Origin: Gallaecimonas pentaromativorans
GTDB taxonomy: Bacteria > Pseudomonadota > Gammaproteobacteria > Enterobacterales > Gallaecimonadaceae
Assembly (NCBI RefSeq): GCF_003751625.1
Contig: NZ_RJUL01000005.1
Coordinates: 1 to 64,000 of the forward strand
DNA: 64,000 nucleotides
Reading direction: 5' to 3'
In this document: positions 42,214-53,747 of the stretch, piece by piece
Position numbering within the stretch: position 1 is the first letter of the stretch
Layout: each line of letters opens with the position of its first letter
Notes under the pieces: generated by a model
The model's database searches: none
Told to the model about the DNA's origin: nothing
The model's input: the letters and a program-made list of their open reading frames with translations, nothing else
Made by a program: the position numbers and the translations under genes

Positions 42214-42864
42214 ATGTCATCAATTGTGGTCAAGACCCTGTCCGAACAGGCCTACGAGATCTTGCGCGAACGGATCCTGTCGAATGACATGGCCCCTTCC
42301 AAGCCGATCCGCCAGGATGCCCTGTCCAAGGGCTTGGGGGTCAGCAAGATCCCGCTGCGAGAAGCGCTGACCCGTCTCGAACACGACGGCCTGCTGATCT
42401 CGCACCCCAACCGGGGCTTTTTGGTCCGCCCGCTGACCATAGACGAAGCCGAAGATGTGTTTCACCTGCGCATGACGGTGGAGCCAGAGGCCGCTGCCGA
42501 CGCCTGCAAAGTTGCAACCGACGAAGAGCGTGCCTATGCCGAGCAGGTGTTCATCAAGCTACGCGCCTTGTCGGATGAGTGCTCTCCCGATGCGGTGTCC
42601 ATCAACCGCCAGTTCCACCTGGCGCTGACGGCCCCGGCCAAGCGTAGCGTCACCCAGAACGTACTGCTCAAGCTGCACTTGCTGTCCGAGCGTTACGTGC
42701 GCAAGCACCTTGAGCCACCCAATCGTGAAGAGAGCGCCTTCCACGAGCATCAACTGATCTTTGATGCCTGGATGGCCCGCGACGCCAAGCTGGTCAAAAA
42801 GCTCATCAAAGACCACACCAAAGGCACCCTGGACGATCTGCGCCAGCAGCTCCAGGCCGAATAA
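42214..42864 (+). CDS. GntR family regulator, FadR subfamily with FCD domain
   Basis: A 216-residue transcription factor. The N-terminal winged helix-turn-helix shows EQAYEILRERIL, LSKGLGVSKIPLREALTRLEHDGLL and the wing NRGFLVRPLT. The C-terminal all-helical FCD ligand domain includes FHLRMTVEPEAAADAC, the NRQFHLAL metal-ligand helix and EHQLIFDAWMARDA. FCD regulators typically bind a TNGTATACNA-like palindrome and release on metabolite binding. It heads the hydroxyproline gene set; the likely effector is a hydroxyproline isomer or pyrroline intermediate (inference). Start chosen at MSSIVVKTL; frame open 11 codons upstream. Confidence 0.92.
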   Translation: MSSIVVKTLSEQAYEILRERILSNDMAPSKPIRQDALSKGLGVSKIPLREALTRLEHDGLLISHPNRGFLVRPLTIDEAEDVFHLRMTVEPEAAADACKVATDEERAYAEQVFIKLRALSDECSPDAVSINRQFHLALTAPAKRSVTQNVLLKLHLLSERYVRKHLEPPNREESAFHEHQLIFDAWMARDAKLVKKLIKDHTKGTLDDLRQQLQAE

Positions 42865-42870
42865 GCCAAA

Positions 42871-42897
42871 AAGCCAACCTCCGGGTTGGCTTTTTTT
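42871..42897 (+). terminator. Terminator after the GntR regulator gene
   Basis: AAGCCAACC / GGTTGGCTT with a 4-base loop and seven T. Confidence 0.9.
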
Positions 42898-42955
42898 ATG
42901 GCGCCAAAACGCCGCTGTGGCAGGTTCTGTGGTGCGTTGCTCACTTCGTATTTTA

Positions 42956-42973
42956 TATATAGTATACGGAATA
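42956..42973. promoter_or_regulatory. Candidate operator, site 3 (D-hydroxyproline dehydrogenase)
   Basis: TATATA-GTATAC-GGAATA, 27 bases upstream of the GTG start of the FAD enzyme gene. Confidence 0.6.
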
Positions 42974-42999
42974 AGGTTCTCAGGACGACGGAGCAGAAG

Positions 43000-44232
43000 G
43001 TGCCCAGTATTGCGATCATCGGTGGCGGCGTAGTGGGCCGCTGCTGTGCCTTTCACCTGCAAAACCGCGGCTTTGATGTCACGGTGCTGGACGACGATCC
43101 GGCCCTGGCGGCGCCGTCTTGGAATAACGCCGGCCACATTGCCACCGAGCAGCCGGCGCCCCTGGCGTCCATCGCCGCCATCCGCTCGGCCCCTGGTCGC
43201 CTGTTTCGGGTAGGGGGCGCCCTGGATTTTGATTTCTCCGCCCCCGGCATTTATCGCTGGATCTGGCGCTACCTTAGAGCCGCTACCCCTCGCCGTTTTG
43301 CCAAAGGCAAGGCCGCCCTTGGCGCCCTGGTGGCCAATGCCGACAAGGCCTGGGCTGCCTTGGCCGAGGAGCTGGGCGAGCCGGCCTTGGTGCAAAACGC
43401 CGGGCACTGGGTGCTGTGGGAGTCGTCCAAAAGCGCTACCAAGGGCTTGCAGCACTGGCAGCAGGCCGATATTGGCACCGCTGCCTTTGCGCCGCTTTCT
43501 CAAGAAGCGCTGGAAGTGCTGGAGAAAAAAATAACCGAGCCGCTGCAAGGGGGCATCGCCTTTACCGGCACCGGCCAGGTTGCCCGCCATCAAGCTTTGG
43601 CCAAGGCGTTAAAAGCCGCCTTTATCGCCCGGGGTGGCCAGTGGCTGAGCCAAAGCGCCGCGCCGCTGGTTATCAAGGAGGGCAGGGCGACGCTACCCGG
43701 CGGGGCGGACTTTGACAAAATCCTGGTATGCGCCGGGGCCGCTTCGGCCAGAGTGCTGGCCAGTATCCACCCTGGGGTGCCGCTGATGGCCGAGCGCGGC
43801 TATCACATCGAAGCCGACTGCGACGACAGCCTCTGGCCTGCCGGTTTGCCGCCGGTGGTGTTTGAAGACCGCTCCCTGATAGTGACCCGCTTTGGCGACC
43901 GGCTGCGGGCCTGCAGCTTTGTGGAGCTGAGCTCCCTTGATGCCAAACCCGACCCGCGCAAATGGCAGCAACTGCTGCGCCACGCGGCCGAGCTCGGCCT
44001 GCCTTTTGCCCATAACCTCAGCCAGTGGCACGGCGCCAGACCGACCCTGCCCGATTACCTGCCGGCCATGGGCCAGAGCGACAAAGCCAGCAATCTCTTT
44101 TATGCCTTTGGCCACCAGCACCTGGGGCTGACCCTGGCGCCGGCCACCGCGACTTTGCTTGGCCAGTTGCTAAGCGGCGAAAAAATGGCGCAGCCCCTGG
44201 CGCCTTTCTCGCTTGCGCGTTTTGGCTGCTAG
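43000..44232 (+). CDS. FAD-dependent D-hydroxyproline dehydrogenase (DadA-like)
   Basis: Predicted to oxidise cis-4-hydroxy-D-proline to 1-pyrroline-4-hydroxy-2-carboxylate, passing electrons to the respiratory chain. The 410-residue DAO-fold protein has the FAD dinucleotide motif SIAIIGGGVVGRCCAFHL and VTVLDDDP. It has the SWNNAGHIATEQ motif typical of D-amino acid dehydrogenases of hydroxyproline clusters, and GHQHLGLTLAPATA near the C-terminus. The start is GTG at 43000, with GGAG six bases before it; the open frame extends to 42886 but covers the operator and a terminator. Function is assigned from family plus neighbours. Confidence 0.88.
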   Translation: MPSIAIIGGGVVGRCCAFHLQNRGFDVTVLDDDPALAAPSWNNAGHIATEQPAPLASIAAIRSAPGRLFRVGGALDFDFSAPGIYRWIWRYLRAATPRRFAKGKAALGALVANADKAWAALAEELGEPALVQNAGHWVLWESSKSATKGLQHWQQADIGTAAFAPLSQEALEVLEKKITEPLQGGIAFTGTGQVARHQALAKALKAAFIARGGQWLSQSAAPLVIKEGRATLPGGADFDKILVCAGAASARVLASIHPGVPLMAERGYHIEADCDDSLWPAGLPPVVFEDRSLIVTRFGDRLRACSFVELSSLDAKPDPRKWQQLLRHAAELGLPFAHNLSQWHGARPTLPDYLPAMGQSDKASNLFYAFGHQHLGLTLAPATATLLGQLLSGEKMAQPLAPFSLARFGC

Positions 44233-44295
44233 GCCAATAAAAATGTGGCCTGGCTCAGATTTCACCAAGCTGTCACAGATAACGGCTTGAACCAA

Positions 44296-44313
44296 TTTGG
44301 TATACGATATAAT
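44296..44313. promoter_or_regulatory. Candidate operator, site 4 (deaminase-epimerase-dehydrogenase operon)
   Basis: TTG-GTATAC-GATATAAT: the GTATAC core lies next to a perfect -10 TATAAT (44308-44313), with TTGAAC (44287-44292) as possible -35. Best TNGTATACNA match of the set. Confidence 0.65.
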
Positions 44314-44355
44314 GTATATTTGAATTTAAAGTTGTAACTATCCAGTGAGGAAATG

Positions 44356-45252
44356 ATGAGTATGCAATGGTCCGGTGTGTTCCCTGCGGCAACCACGCAG
44401 TTTGACGAAAACCTCGCAATCGATCTCAAGGCTACCCAGCAAGGGTTTACCAATCTGCTCGATGACGGTGTCGATGGCCTGGTGATCATCGGTACCTGCG
44501 GTGAGAACAACTCCCTGGAGCCCGAAGAAAAGCGCACCGTGGTAGCTGCCGCCGTGGAAGCCAAAGGCAAGAGCCCCATTATCGCCGGGGTGTCCGAGTT
44601 CACCACCGAGCGCGCCATCGCCTTTGCCAAAGACGCCGAGAAGCTGGGCGCCGACGCCCTGATGCTGCTGCCGGCCATGGTGTATGTACCCACCGAAGAC
44701 GAGCTGATCGCCCACTTCAAGGCCGTGGCCGCTGCCACCAACCTGCCGATCATGCTCTACAACAACCCCACCTCTTACCGGGTAAATATCGGTATCGAGT
44801 CCCTGGCCAAGCTGGTTGAGGTGGACAACATCGTTGCCATCAAGGAAAGCGCCGCCGATACCCGCCGCTACACCGACCTTATCAATGCCTATGGCGACCG
44901 CTTCCACGTGCTGGCCGGCCTTGATGACGTGGCCCTCGAAGGCATGATGCTGGGCGCCTGCGCCTGGATCTCCGGTTTGACCTCGGCCTTCCCGCAAGAG
45001 TCAGTGGAACTGGTTAAAGCCTTTAAAGCAGGCGATATGGCCCGCGCCCTTGAGATCTACCGCTGGTTCATGCCGCTGCTGCACCTCGATGCCGGTTACG
45101 ATCTGGTACAAGCCATCAAGCTTGCCGAAGAGATCATGGGCCGCGGCTCCGAGCGGGTGCGTATGCCTCGCCTGCCGCTGGCCGGCAAACGCCGCGAAGA
45201 GGTGATTGCCATGGTGGAAAAAGCCGCCGCCACCCGTCCTACCCAACGCTAA
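44356..45252 (+). CDS. 1-Pyrroline-4-hydroxy-2-carboxylate deaminase (DHDPS family)
   Basis: DapA-superfamily TIM barrel predicted to convert 1-pyrroline-4-hydroxy-2-carboxylate to 2,5-dioxovalerate and ammonia. Family marks: GTCGENNSLEPEEK, the catalytic Tyr in MLYNNPTSYR, the Schiff-base Lys in VAIKESAADTRR (residue about 163) and GASAWISG-like GACAWISGL. True dihydrodipicolinate synthases have GTTGE and a different neighbourhood. The start is uncertain: ATG 44353, 44356 or 44362; the ribosome site GTGAGGA favours 44356 or 44362. First gene of an operon with the epimerase and aldehyde dehydrogenase. Confidence 0.88.
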   Translation: MSMQWSGVFPAATTQFDENLAIDLKATQQGFTNLLDDGVDGLVIIGTCGENNSLEPEEKRTVVAAAVEAKGKSPIIAGVSEFTTERAIAFAKDAEKLGADALMLLPAMVYVPTEDELIAHFKAVAAATNLPIMLYNNPTSYRVNIGIESLAKLVEVDNIVAIKESAADTRRYTDLINAYGDRFHVLAGLDDVALEGMMLGACAWISGLTSAFPQESVELVKAFKAGDMARALEIYRWFMPLLHLDAGYDLVQAIKLAEEIMGRGSERVRMPRLPLAGKRREEVIAMVEKAAATRPTQR

Positions 45253-45268
45253 CGGTCGAGGCCGCACC

Positions 45269-46267
45269 ATGAGGCATACCTTTTTCTGTATCGATGGGCA
45301 TACCGCCGGTAACCCGGTACGCCTGGTGGTTGGCGGCCATCCGCCCCTTGGCGGCGAAAGTCTTAGCGACATGCGCCAGCAGTTTATGGCCCAGTTTGAC
45401 TGGATCCGTAAGGGCCTGATGTTCGAGCCCCGTGGCCACGACATGATGTCCGGCGGCTTTATTTACCCGGCCAAGGACCCGCGCGCCGATTTTGGGGTGG
45501 TGTTTATCGAGACCAGTGGTTGCCTGCCCATGTGCGGCCACGGCTCTATCGGCATCATCACCTTTGGCCTGGAACACGGCCTTATTACCCCCAAGACCGA
45601 GGGGCGCCTAGTGATGGAAGCCCCGGCCGGGCTTATCGAAGTGGAATATCAGAAAACCGGCGCCAAGGTCGAATGGGTCAAGCTGCGCAACGTGCCCAGT
45701 TATCTGGCCGCCGAAGGTATCGAGATTGAAGTGCCCGGTTTTGGCCCCCTGACCCTGGATGTGGCCTACGGCGGCAACTACTACGCCATCGTCGACCCGC
45801 AGCCGGGTTATGGCGGCCTCGACAGCCTCACGGCCAGTGACATTCTGCGGTTAAGCCCGCAAATTCGCGCCGCGGTGCAGGCCCAGTTCAAGCCGGTACA
45901 CCCCTTAAATCCTGCCATCAATGGCGTCAGCCATGTGCTGTGGGCCGACAAACCGGCATCGAGCGATGCCCATGGCCGCAACGCGGTGTTCTACGGCGAC
46001 AAGGCCATAGACCGCAGCCCCTGCGGCACCGGCACCTCGGCGCGCATGGCGCAGCTCGCGGCCAAGGGCGTGCTCAAACCCGGCGATACCTTTATCCACG
46101 AAAGCTATATCAAAAGCCGCTTTATCGGCCGGGTGGAAGCGGCCACCGAGCTTGCCGGGCAAAGCGCCATCATTCCCTCCATCCAGGGAACGGCCTATGC
46201 CACCGGCTTTAACCAGATTTGGATTGATGACCAGGAGCCCTTCCCTGAAGGTTTCTTGGTGGTGTAA
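45269..46267 (+). CDS. 4-Hydroxyproline 2-epimerase (proline racemase family)
   Basis: Interconverts trans-4-hydroxy-L-proline and cis-4-hydroxy-D-proline by a two-base mechanism. The 332-residue protein carries both catalytic cysteines: MCGHGSIG (Cys89) and DRSPCGTGTSAR. The first motif with Ser after GHG and the Cys/Cys pair mark hydroxyproline epimerases or proline racemases rather than the Ser/Thr-type dehydratases. It lies 16 bases after the deaminase gene and 11 before the aldehyde dehydrogenase gene. ATG 45269 starts at MRHTFFCIDGHTAGNPVR, the conserved N-terminus. Confidence 0.93.
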   Translation: MRHTFFCIDGHTAGNPVRLVVGGHPPLGGESLSDMRQQFMAQFDWIRKGLMFEPRGHDMMSGGFIYPAKDPRADFGVVFIETSGCLPMCGHGSIGIITFGLEHGLITPKTEGRLVMEAPAGLIEVEYQKTGAKVEWVKLRNVPSYLAAEGIEIEVPGFGPLTLDVAYGGNYYAIVDPQPGYGGLDSLTASDILRLSPQIRAAVQAQFKPVHPLNPAINGVSHVLWADKPASSDAHGRNAVFYGDKAIDRSPCGTGTSARMAQLAAKGVLKPGDTFIHESYIKSRFIGRVEAATELAGQSAIIPSIQGTAYATGFNQIWIDDQEPFPEGFLVV

Positions 46268-46278
46268 GGAAAGTTGTA

Positions 46279-47715
46279 ATGCAGGTTATTGAATTATCTC
46301 ACCATATTGGCGGCGAGCTGGTTGCGGGCGAGGCCCAGCTGGCCCAGTACAACCCCGCCGATGCCACCGACCTCAAAGTGGCCATTCCGGTGGCAGACGC
46401 CGCCCTGGTTGCCAAGGCGGTAGCCAGCGCCGAGGAGGCCTTTGGCCGCTTTCGCGACCAGGGCATCGAGGCCCGCTCCGACGCCTTGGCAAGAGTGGCC
46501 AGCCTTATCAACGCCCAAAGCGACGAACTGGCCCGGCTGATCGCCCGGGAAACCGGTAAGACCCTCGGCGATGCCAAGGGCGAAGTGGGCCGCGCCGCCC
46601 GGATCTTCAGCTTTTTTGCCGGCGAAGCCCTGCGCATTGTCGGCGAGCGGCTCGAGTCCACCCGCAATGGCGCCATGGTGGAAATCGAATACGCCCCCAA
46701 AGGGGTGATTGGCCAAATCACTCCCTGGAATTTCCCCATCGCCATTCCAGCCTGGAAAATCGCCCCGGCGCTCGCCTTTGGCAACACCGTGGTGTGGAAG
46801 CCCTCTGAGCTTTCTTCTGCCACCGGCGCGGCGCTGATGGCAATTATTGCCAAAGCGGGCGTTATGCCCGGCGCGGTCAATATGGTGCTGGGCGCCGGCG
46901 AGACCGGCGCGGCCATTTGCAGCCACCCCGGCGTAGATGCCCTGAGCTTTACCGGCTCGGTGGCCACCGGCAAGAAGGTGCGCATGGCCGCTGCCGAGCG
47001 CGGCGTGGCGGTGCAAACCGAGATGGGCGGCGTCAATGCGCTCTTGGTACTCAAAGATTGCGACCTTAACAGCGCCGTGGAAACCGCCCTTAACGGCGCC
47101 TTTCTGGCTGCTGGCCAGCGCTGCACCGCCACCTCGCGCATTATCGTTGAAGAGGCCATCGCCGATGCTTTTGTCGAGCGCCTGAGCCTTCGCATCAGCG
47201 AGCATCGCCTGGGCGATCCGCTGGATACTGGCACCCACATCGGGCCACTGGCTTCAAAAGGCCAGAAGGAGCTTATCAGCCGCCAGAGCGCCGCCATGGA
47301 GCGCCACCCCGGTGCCCAACTGGTGTTTGGCGGTAGCGCCGAGGCCTTGCCCGAGTGCTTTTTCGCCCCCACCCTTTTTGACCACGCCAAAGCCACAGAC
47401 CCCATCGCCCAGGAAGAGATCTTCGGGCCGGTGGCGGCGGTGTTTCGGGTGGCCGATTACGAGGCGGGGCTGGCCATGGTCAACGACAGCCGCTTTGGGC
47501 TCTCGGCCGGCCTTTGCACCGGTTCGCTTAAATACAGCGAGCATTTCAAACGCTACGCCCGTGCCGGCATGTTGATGATCAACCTGCCCACCGCCGGTAT
47601 CGACTACCACGTGCCCTTTGGCGGCGTGGGCGCCTCCAGCTACGGCGCCCGCGAGCAGGGCAGGGCTGCCAAAGCGTTTTACACCCATACCAGGACGACC
47701 TACCTCAAGGCTTAA
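46279..47715 (+). CDS. 2,5-Dioxovalerate (alpha-ketoglutarate semialdehyde) dehydrogenase
   Basis: NAD(P)+-dependent aldehyde dehydrogenase completing hydroxyproline breakdown to 2-oxoglutarate. The 478 residues show ITPWNFPIAIPAWKIAPALAFGN, the cofactor motif FTGSVATGKKV, the general-base Glu in TEMGGVNALLVL, the catalytic Cys in AGQRCTATSR and EEIFGPVAAVFRV. Clear ribosome site AAGGAAAG. The substrate is inferred from the operon, which otherwise would produce this semialdehyde. Confidence 0.9.
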   Translation: MQVIELSHHIGGELVAGEAQLAQYNPADATDLKVAIPVADAALVAKAVASAEEAFGRFRDQGIEARSDALARVASLINAQSDELARLIARETGKTLGDAKGEVGRAARIFSFFAGEALRIVGERLESTRNGAMVEIEYAPKGVIGQITPWNFPIAIPAWKIAPALAFGNTVVWKPSELSSATGAALMAIIAKAGVMPGAVNMVLGAGETGAAICSHPGVDALSFTGSVATGKKVRMAAAERGVAVQTEMGGVNALLVLKDCDLNSAVETALNGAFLAAGQRCTATSRIIVEEAIADAFVERLSLRISEHRLGDPLDTGTHIGPLASKGQKELISRQSAAMERHPGAQLVFGGSAEALPECFFAPTLFDHAKATDPIAQEEIFGPVAAVFRVADYEAGLAMVNDSRFGLSAGLCTGSLKYSEHFKRYARAGMLMINLPTAGIDYHVPFGGVGASSYGAREQGRAAKAFYTHTRTTYLKA

Positions 47716-47723
47716 GTCCGCCC

Positions 47724-50918
<3,195 letters not shown>

Positions 50919-50932
50919 CAAAAAGGGTTTAA

Positions 50933-53623
50933 ATGACAATGCCATGCCGTTTCACGCCTTTTAAGCTAAGCCTGCTGGCCCTGGCGGTTGCCAGCGTCGG
51001 TGCCAAGGCCCAGACCATCAATACGCCGCAATTTACTCTCACGTTCAGTGACGATGCCCAGACCCTGCTGGCCATGAAGCCCAAGGATGCTGGCGGGTTT
51101 GACTTTCTGCCCTCGGCCCACAGCGACCGCAAGGGCCCGGGTTATTACCAACTGGGGGATATCGACATTCGCCTGCGCTTTGTGGGGGAGGGGGGCTGGC
51201 AGGATTTCTCCAGCGCCCTTGCCACCACCAAGGTGAAGCCGCTAAAGGCTGGCGGTGAGCTGCTGGCCAGTAGCGATATCAGCGCCGATTTGGCCGGCAT
51301 TCCCCTTGAGGTGCGCCGGGATTGGCTGCAACAAGACGGCCAATTGGTGCTGCGCTTTACCCTGATTAACCACAGCGGCCGGGACATCGAGCTTGGTGGC
51401 TTGGGCATTCCCATGGTGTTTGACAACATCATCACCGGCCGCACCCTAGATGAGGCCCACGAGCAGGCCAGCTACGCCGAGCCCTATATGGGCCGTGACG
51501 GCGGCTATGTGCAGGTGGCCCGCCTTAATGGCAAGGGCCCGGCGCTGCTGGTGTTGCCCAAACAAAACGCCGGGCTTGAAAACTGGCGGCCGCTGCTGGA
51601 CGCCAAAAACGCCGATGGCAGCCCCAAGATTTATAACGACCCCACCCACCGCACCCACACCTTTGAAGGCTTTTATGACTGGCAGGTGCTGAGCAAGGGC
51701 TTTAGCGACACCGACTGGCAAGGCGCCAAGCAGTGGAACGACCCCACCAGCCGGGTGCTAAAAGCCGGTGAAACGCTGCAAACGGCGCTGCGCTTTGCCC
51801 TTTCGCCTTCCATTCGCGGTATTGAAAGCACCTTGCAGGCCAACCAGCGGCCGGTGGCGGTGGGCATTCCCGGTTACGTGGTGCCTACCGATATGCCGGC
51901 CGAGCTGTTTTTGAATAGCCCAAGCCCCATTGCCGCTATCACCGTTAGCCCCCAAGGCGCCCTGGCCATCACCCCGGCACCGGCCAAAGGCGACTGGCAG
52001 CATTTCAAGGTGGCCGGCAAAGCCTGGGGCCGGGCGCGGCTCGATATCCGCTACAAGGACGGCAGTGAGCAAAGCATCCACTACTTTGTGACCGATCCCA
52101 TGGCCAAGGCCGTGGCCAAAATGGGCCAGTTCCTCTACCACCAGCAATGGTATGAAGGCAAAGACGACCCCTTTGGCCGCGGCCCGGCGGTGCTGGGTTT
52201 TGATAACGAAGCGGGCCACCTTGTTTTGCAAGAACCGCGGGTGTGGATAGCCGGTTTGAGTGACGAAGGGGGCGCCGGCCCCTGGCTGGCCGCCATCATG
52301 AAGGAGCTGGGCCAGCCCGACGCCAGCGAGGTGGCCAAGTTCGAGCGTTTTTACACCCAGGTGCTGGATGGCCGCTTGCAGGTAAAAAGTGGCCCTGAGC
52401 AGTACGGCGTTAAAAAAAGCCTCTTTTATTACGACCCCAAGGCGCTGCCCGCTTTTGCCTATGACAAAAACGTCGATTGGAGCACCTGGGCGTCTTGGAA
52501 CAAAAAAGACGCCGCCGATGTGGGCCGCTCCTACAACTATCCCCATGTCGCCGCCGCCCAGTGGGTACTGTATCGCCTGGCCCGCTTCCACCAGGGGCTG
52601 GTGAAAGCCCACGACTGGCACTGGTATCTGGAGCAGGCCTACCACACCAGCATGGCCATGACCGAGCTTGCCCCCCATTACGCCCAATTCGGGCAGATGG
52701 AAGGCAGCGTGTTTGTGGCCATCCTGGCCGACTTGCGCTCAGAAGGCCTCAATACCGAGGCCGACCGCCTGGAAGCGGCCATGAAAAAACGCGCCGAGCA
52801 CTGGGCGTCTCTCAAGTACCCCTTCGGTAGCGAAATGCCCTGGGATTCTACCGGCCAGGAGGAGGTGTACGCCTGGATGCGCCACTTTGGCAAAACCCAG
52901 CAGGCCAACGAGACCCGCGAGGTGATTCTCGGCTACGACTTCACCCAGCCGCACTGGGGCTACAACGGCAGCGCCCGGCGCTTTTGGGATTTTCTCTACG
53001 CCGGTAAATACAGCCGCATCGAGCGCCAGCTGCACCATTACGGCTCCACCATCAACGCCTTGCCGCTGCTCGACAGCTACCGGCAAAACCCGGGGGATCT
53101 GTACCTGCTGCGGGTGGCCTACGGCGGCATGATGGGCGGCCTGACCAATATCGACCAGCACGGCTTTGCCTCGGCGGCTTTTCATAGCTTCCCCGACATG
53201 CTGCGTTTTGACCCTTACAGCGGCGACTACGGCACCAGCTTTTTCGGCCACGCCTTTGGCATTGGCAGTTATCTGGTCAAAGACCCCCGCTTTGGCTGGC
53301 TGGGTTTTGGTGGCAGCGTCAGTGAGCAAGGTAAAGCGGTGACCCTCACCCCCAAAGACGCCTTTCAAAACCGTGCCTACCTGGCGCCGCAAAAGCTGTA
53401 TCTGACCCTCGATGCCGGCCGCTTTCGCCAGCTGACCCTTGGGCAAGACGGCACGGTGCGCCTGACCCTGGCGCCCAAAGATGCCCACACCGCAAACGCC
53501 ATGCTCAGCATCGAGGCCTTGGGCGGCGCTTATCGCCCCAAGGCAAGCCTGCAAAAGGCCGAGGGGCGCTACGTTATCCCCCTTGGCGACGGCCCCACCA
53601 CGGTGGAGCTGGTTAAAGATTAA
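50933..53623 (+). CDS. Secreted glycosidase-like protein, DUF5695-type
   Basis: An 896-residue protein with a signal peptide (cleavage near AKA/Q, residue 26). The N-terminal half is beta-rich (a carbohydrate-enzyme sandwich-like region). The middle and C-terminal parts look like an (alpha/alpha) barrel, with aromatic- and acidic-rich motifs such as DWSTWASWNKKDAADVGRSYNY, HDWHWYLEQAYHT, MPWDSTGQEEVYAWMRHFG and HYGSTINALPLLDSYR. I believe it belongs to DUF5695, a family without activity known to me. It lies 14 bases after the GH2 gene and should be co-expressed. Candidate catalytic residues are the conserved Asp/Glu of these motifs, unproven. Confidence 0.75.
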   Translation: MTMPCRFTPFKLSLLALAVASVGAKAQTINTPQFTLTFSDDAQTLLAMKPKDAGGFDFLPSAHSDRKGPGYYQLGDIDIRLRFVGEGGWQDFSSALATTKVKPLKAGGELLASSDISADLAGIPLEVRRDWLQQDGQLVLRFTLINHSGRDIELGGLGIPMVFDNIITGRTLDEAHEQASYAEPYMGRDGGYVQVARLNGKGPALLVLPKQNAGLENWRPLLDAKNADGSPKIYNDPTHRTHTFEGFYDWQVLSKGFSDTDWQGAKQWNDPTSRVLKAGETLQTALRFALSPSIRGIESTLQANQRPVAVGIPGYVVPTDMPAELFLNSPSPIAAITVSPQGALAITPAPAKGDWQHFKVAGKAWGRARLDIRYKDGSEQSIHYFVTDPMAKAVAKMGQFLYHQQWYEGKDDPFGRGPAVLGFDNEAGHLVLQEPRVWIAGLSDEGGAGPWLAAIMKELGQPDASEVAKFERFYTQVLDGRLQVKSGPEQYGVKKSLFYYDPKALPAFAYDKNVDWSTWASWNKKDAADVGRSYNYPHVAAAQWVLYRLARFHQGLVKAHDWHWYLEQAYHTSMAMTELAPHYAQFGQMEGSVFVAILADLRSEGLNTEADRLEAAMKKRAEHWASLKYPFGSEMPWDSTGQEEVYAWMRHFGKTQQANETREVILGYDFTQPHWGYNGSARRFWDFLYAGKYSRIERQLHHYGSTINALPLLDSYRQNPGDLYLLRVAYGGMMGGLTNIDQHGFASAAFHSFPDMLRFDPYSGDYGTSFFGHAFGIGSYLVKDPRFGWLGFGGSVSEQGKAVTLTPKDAFQNRAYLAPQKLYLTLDAGRFRQLTLGQDGTVRLTLAPKDAHTANAMLSIEALGGAYRPKASLQKAEGRYVIPLGDGPTTVELVKD

Positions 53624-53637
53624 AGGCCATAAACCCC

Positions 53638-53664
53638 AAAGCCCCCGCTTGCGGGGGCTTTTTT
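53638..53664 (+). terminator. Terminator after the GH2/DUF5695 genes
   Basis: AAAGCCCCCG / CGGGGGCTTTTTT with a CTTG loop. Confidence 0.9.
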
Positions 53665-53703
53665 ATGGGGAGATATCAGGGGCCTCTATCAACACGGCGC
53701 CAC

Positions 53704-53726
53704 AAAAAAGGCCCCTAACAGGGGCC
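53704..53726 (-). terminator. Terminator of the TonB-dependent receptor gene
   Basis: Minus strand: GGCCCC / GGGGCC with a 5-base loop, then six U (53709-53704). Confidence 0.85.
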
Positions 53727-53747
53727 AAAAGTGTTGCCATGACGGTT

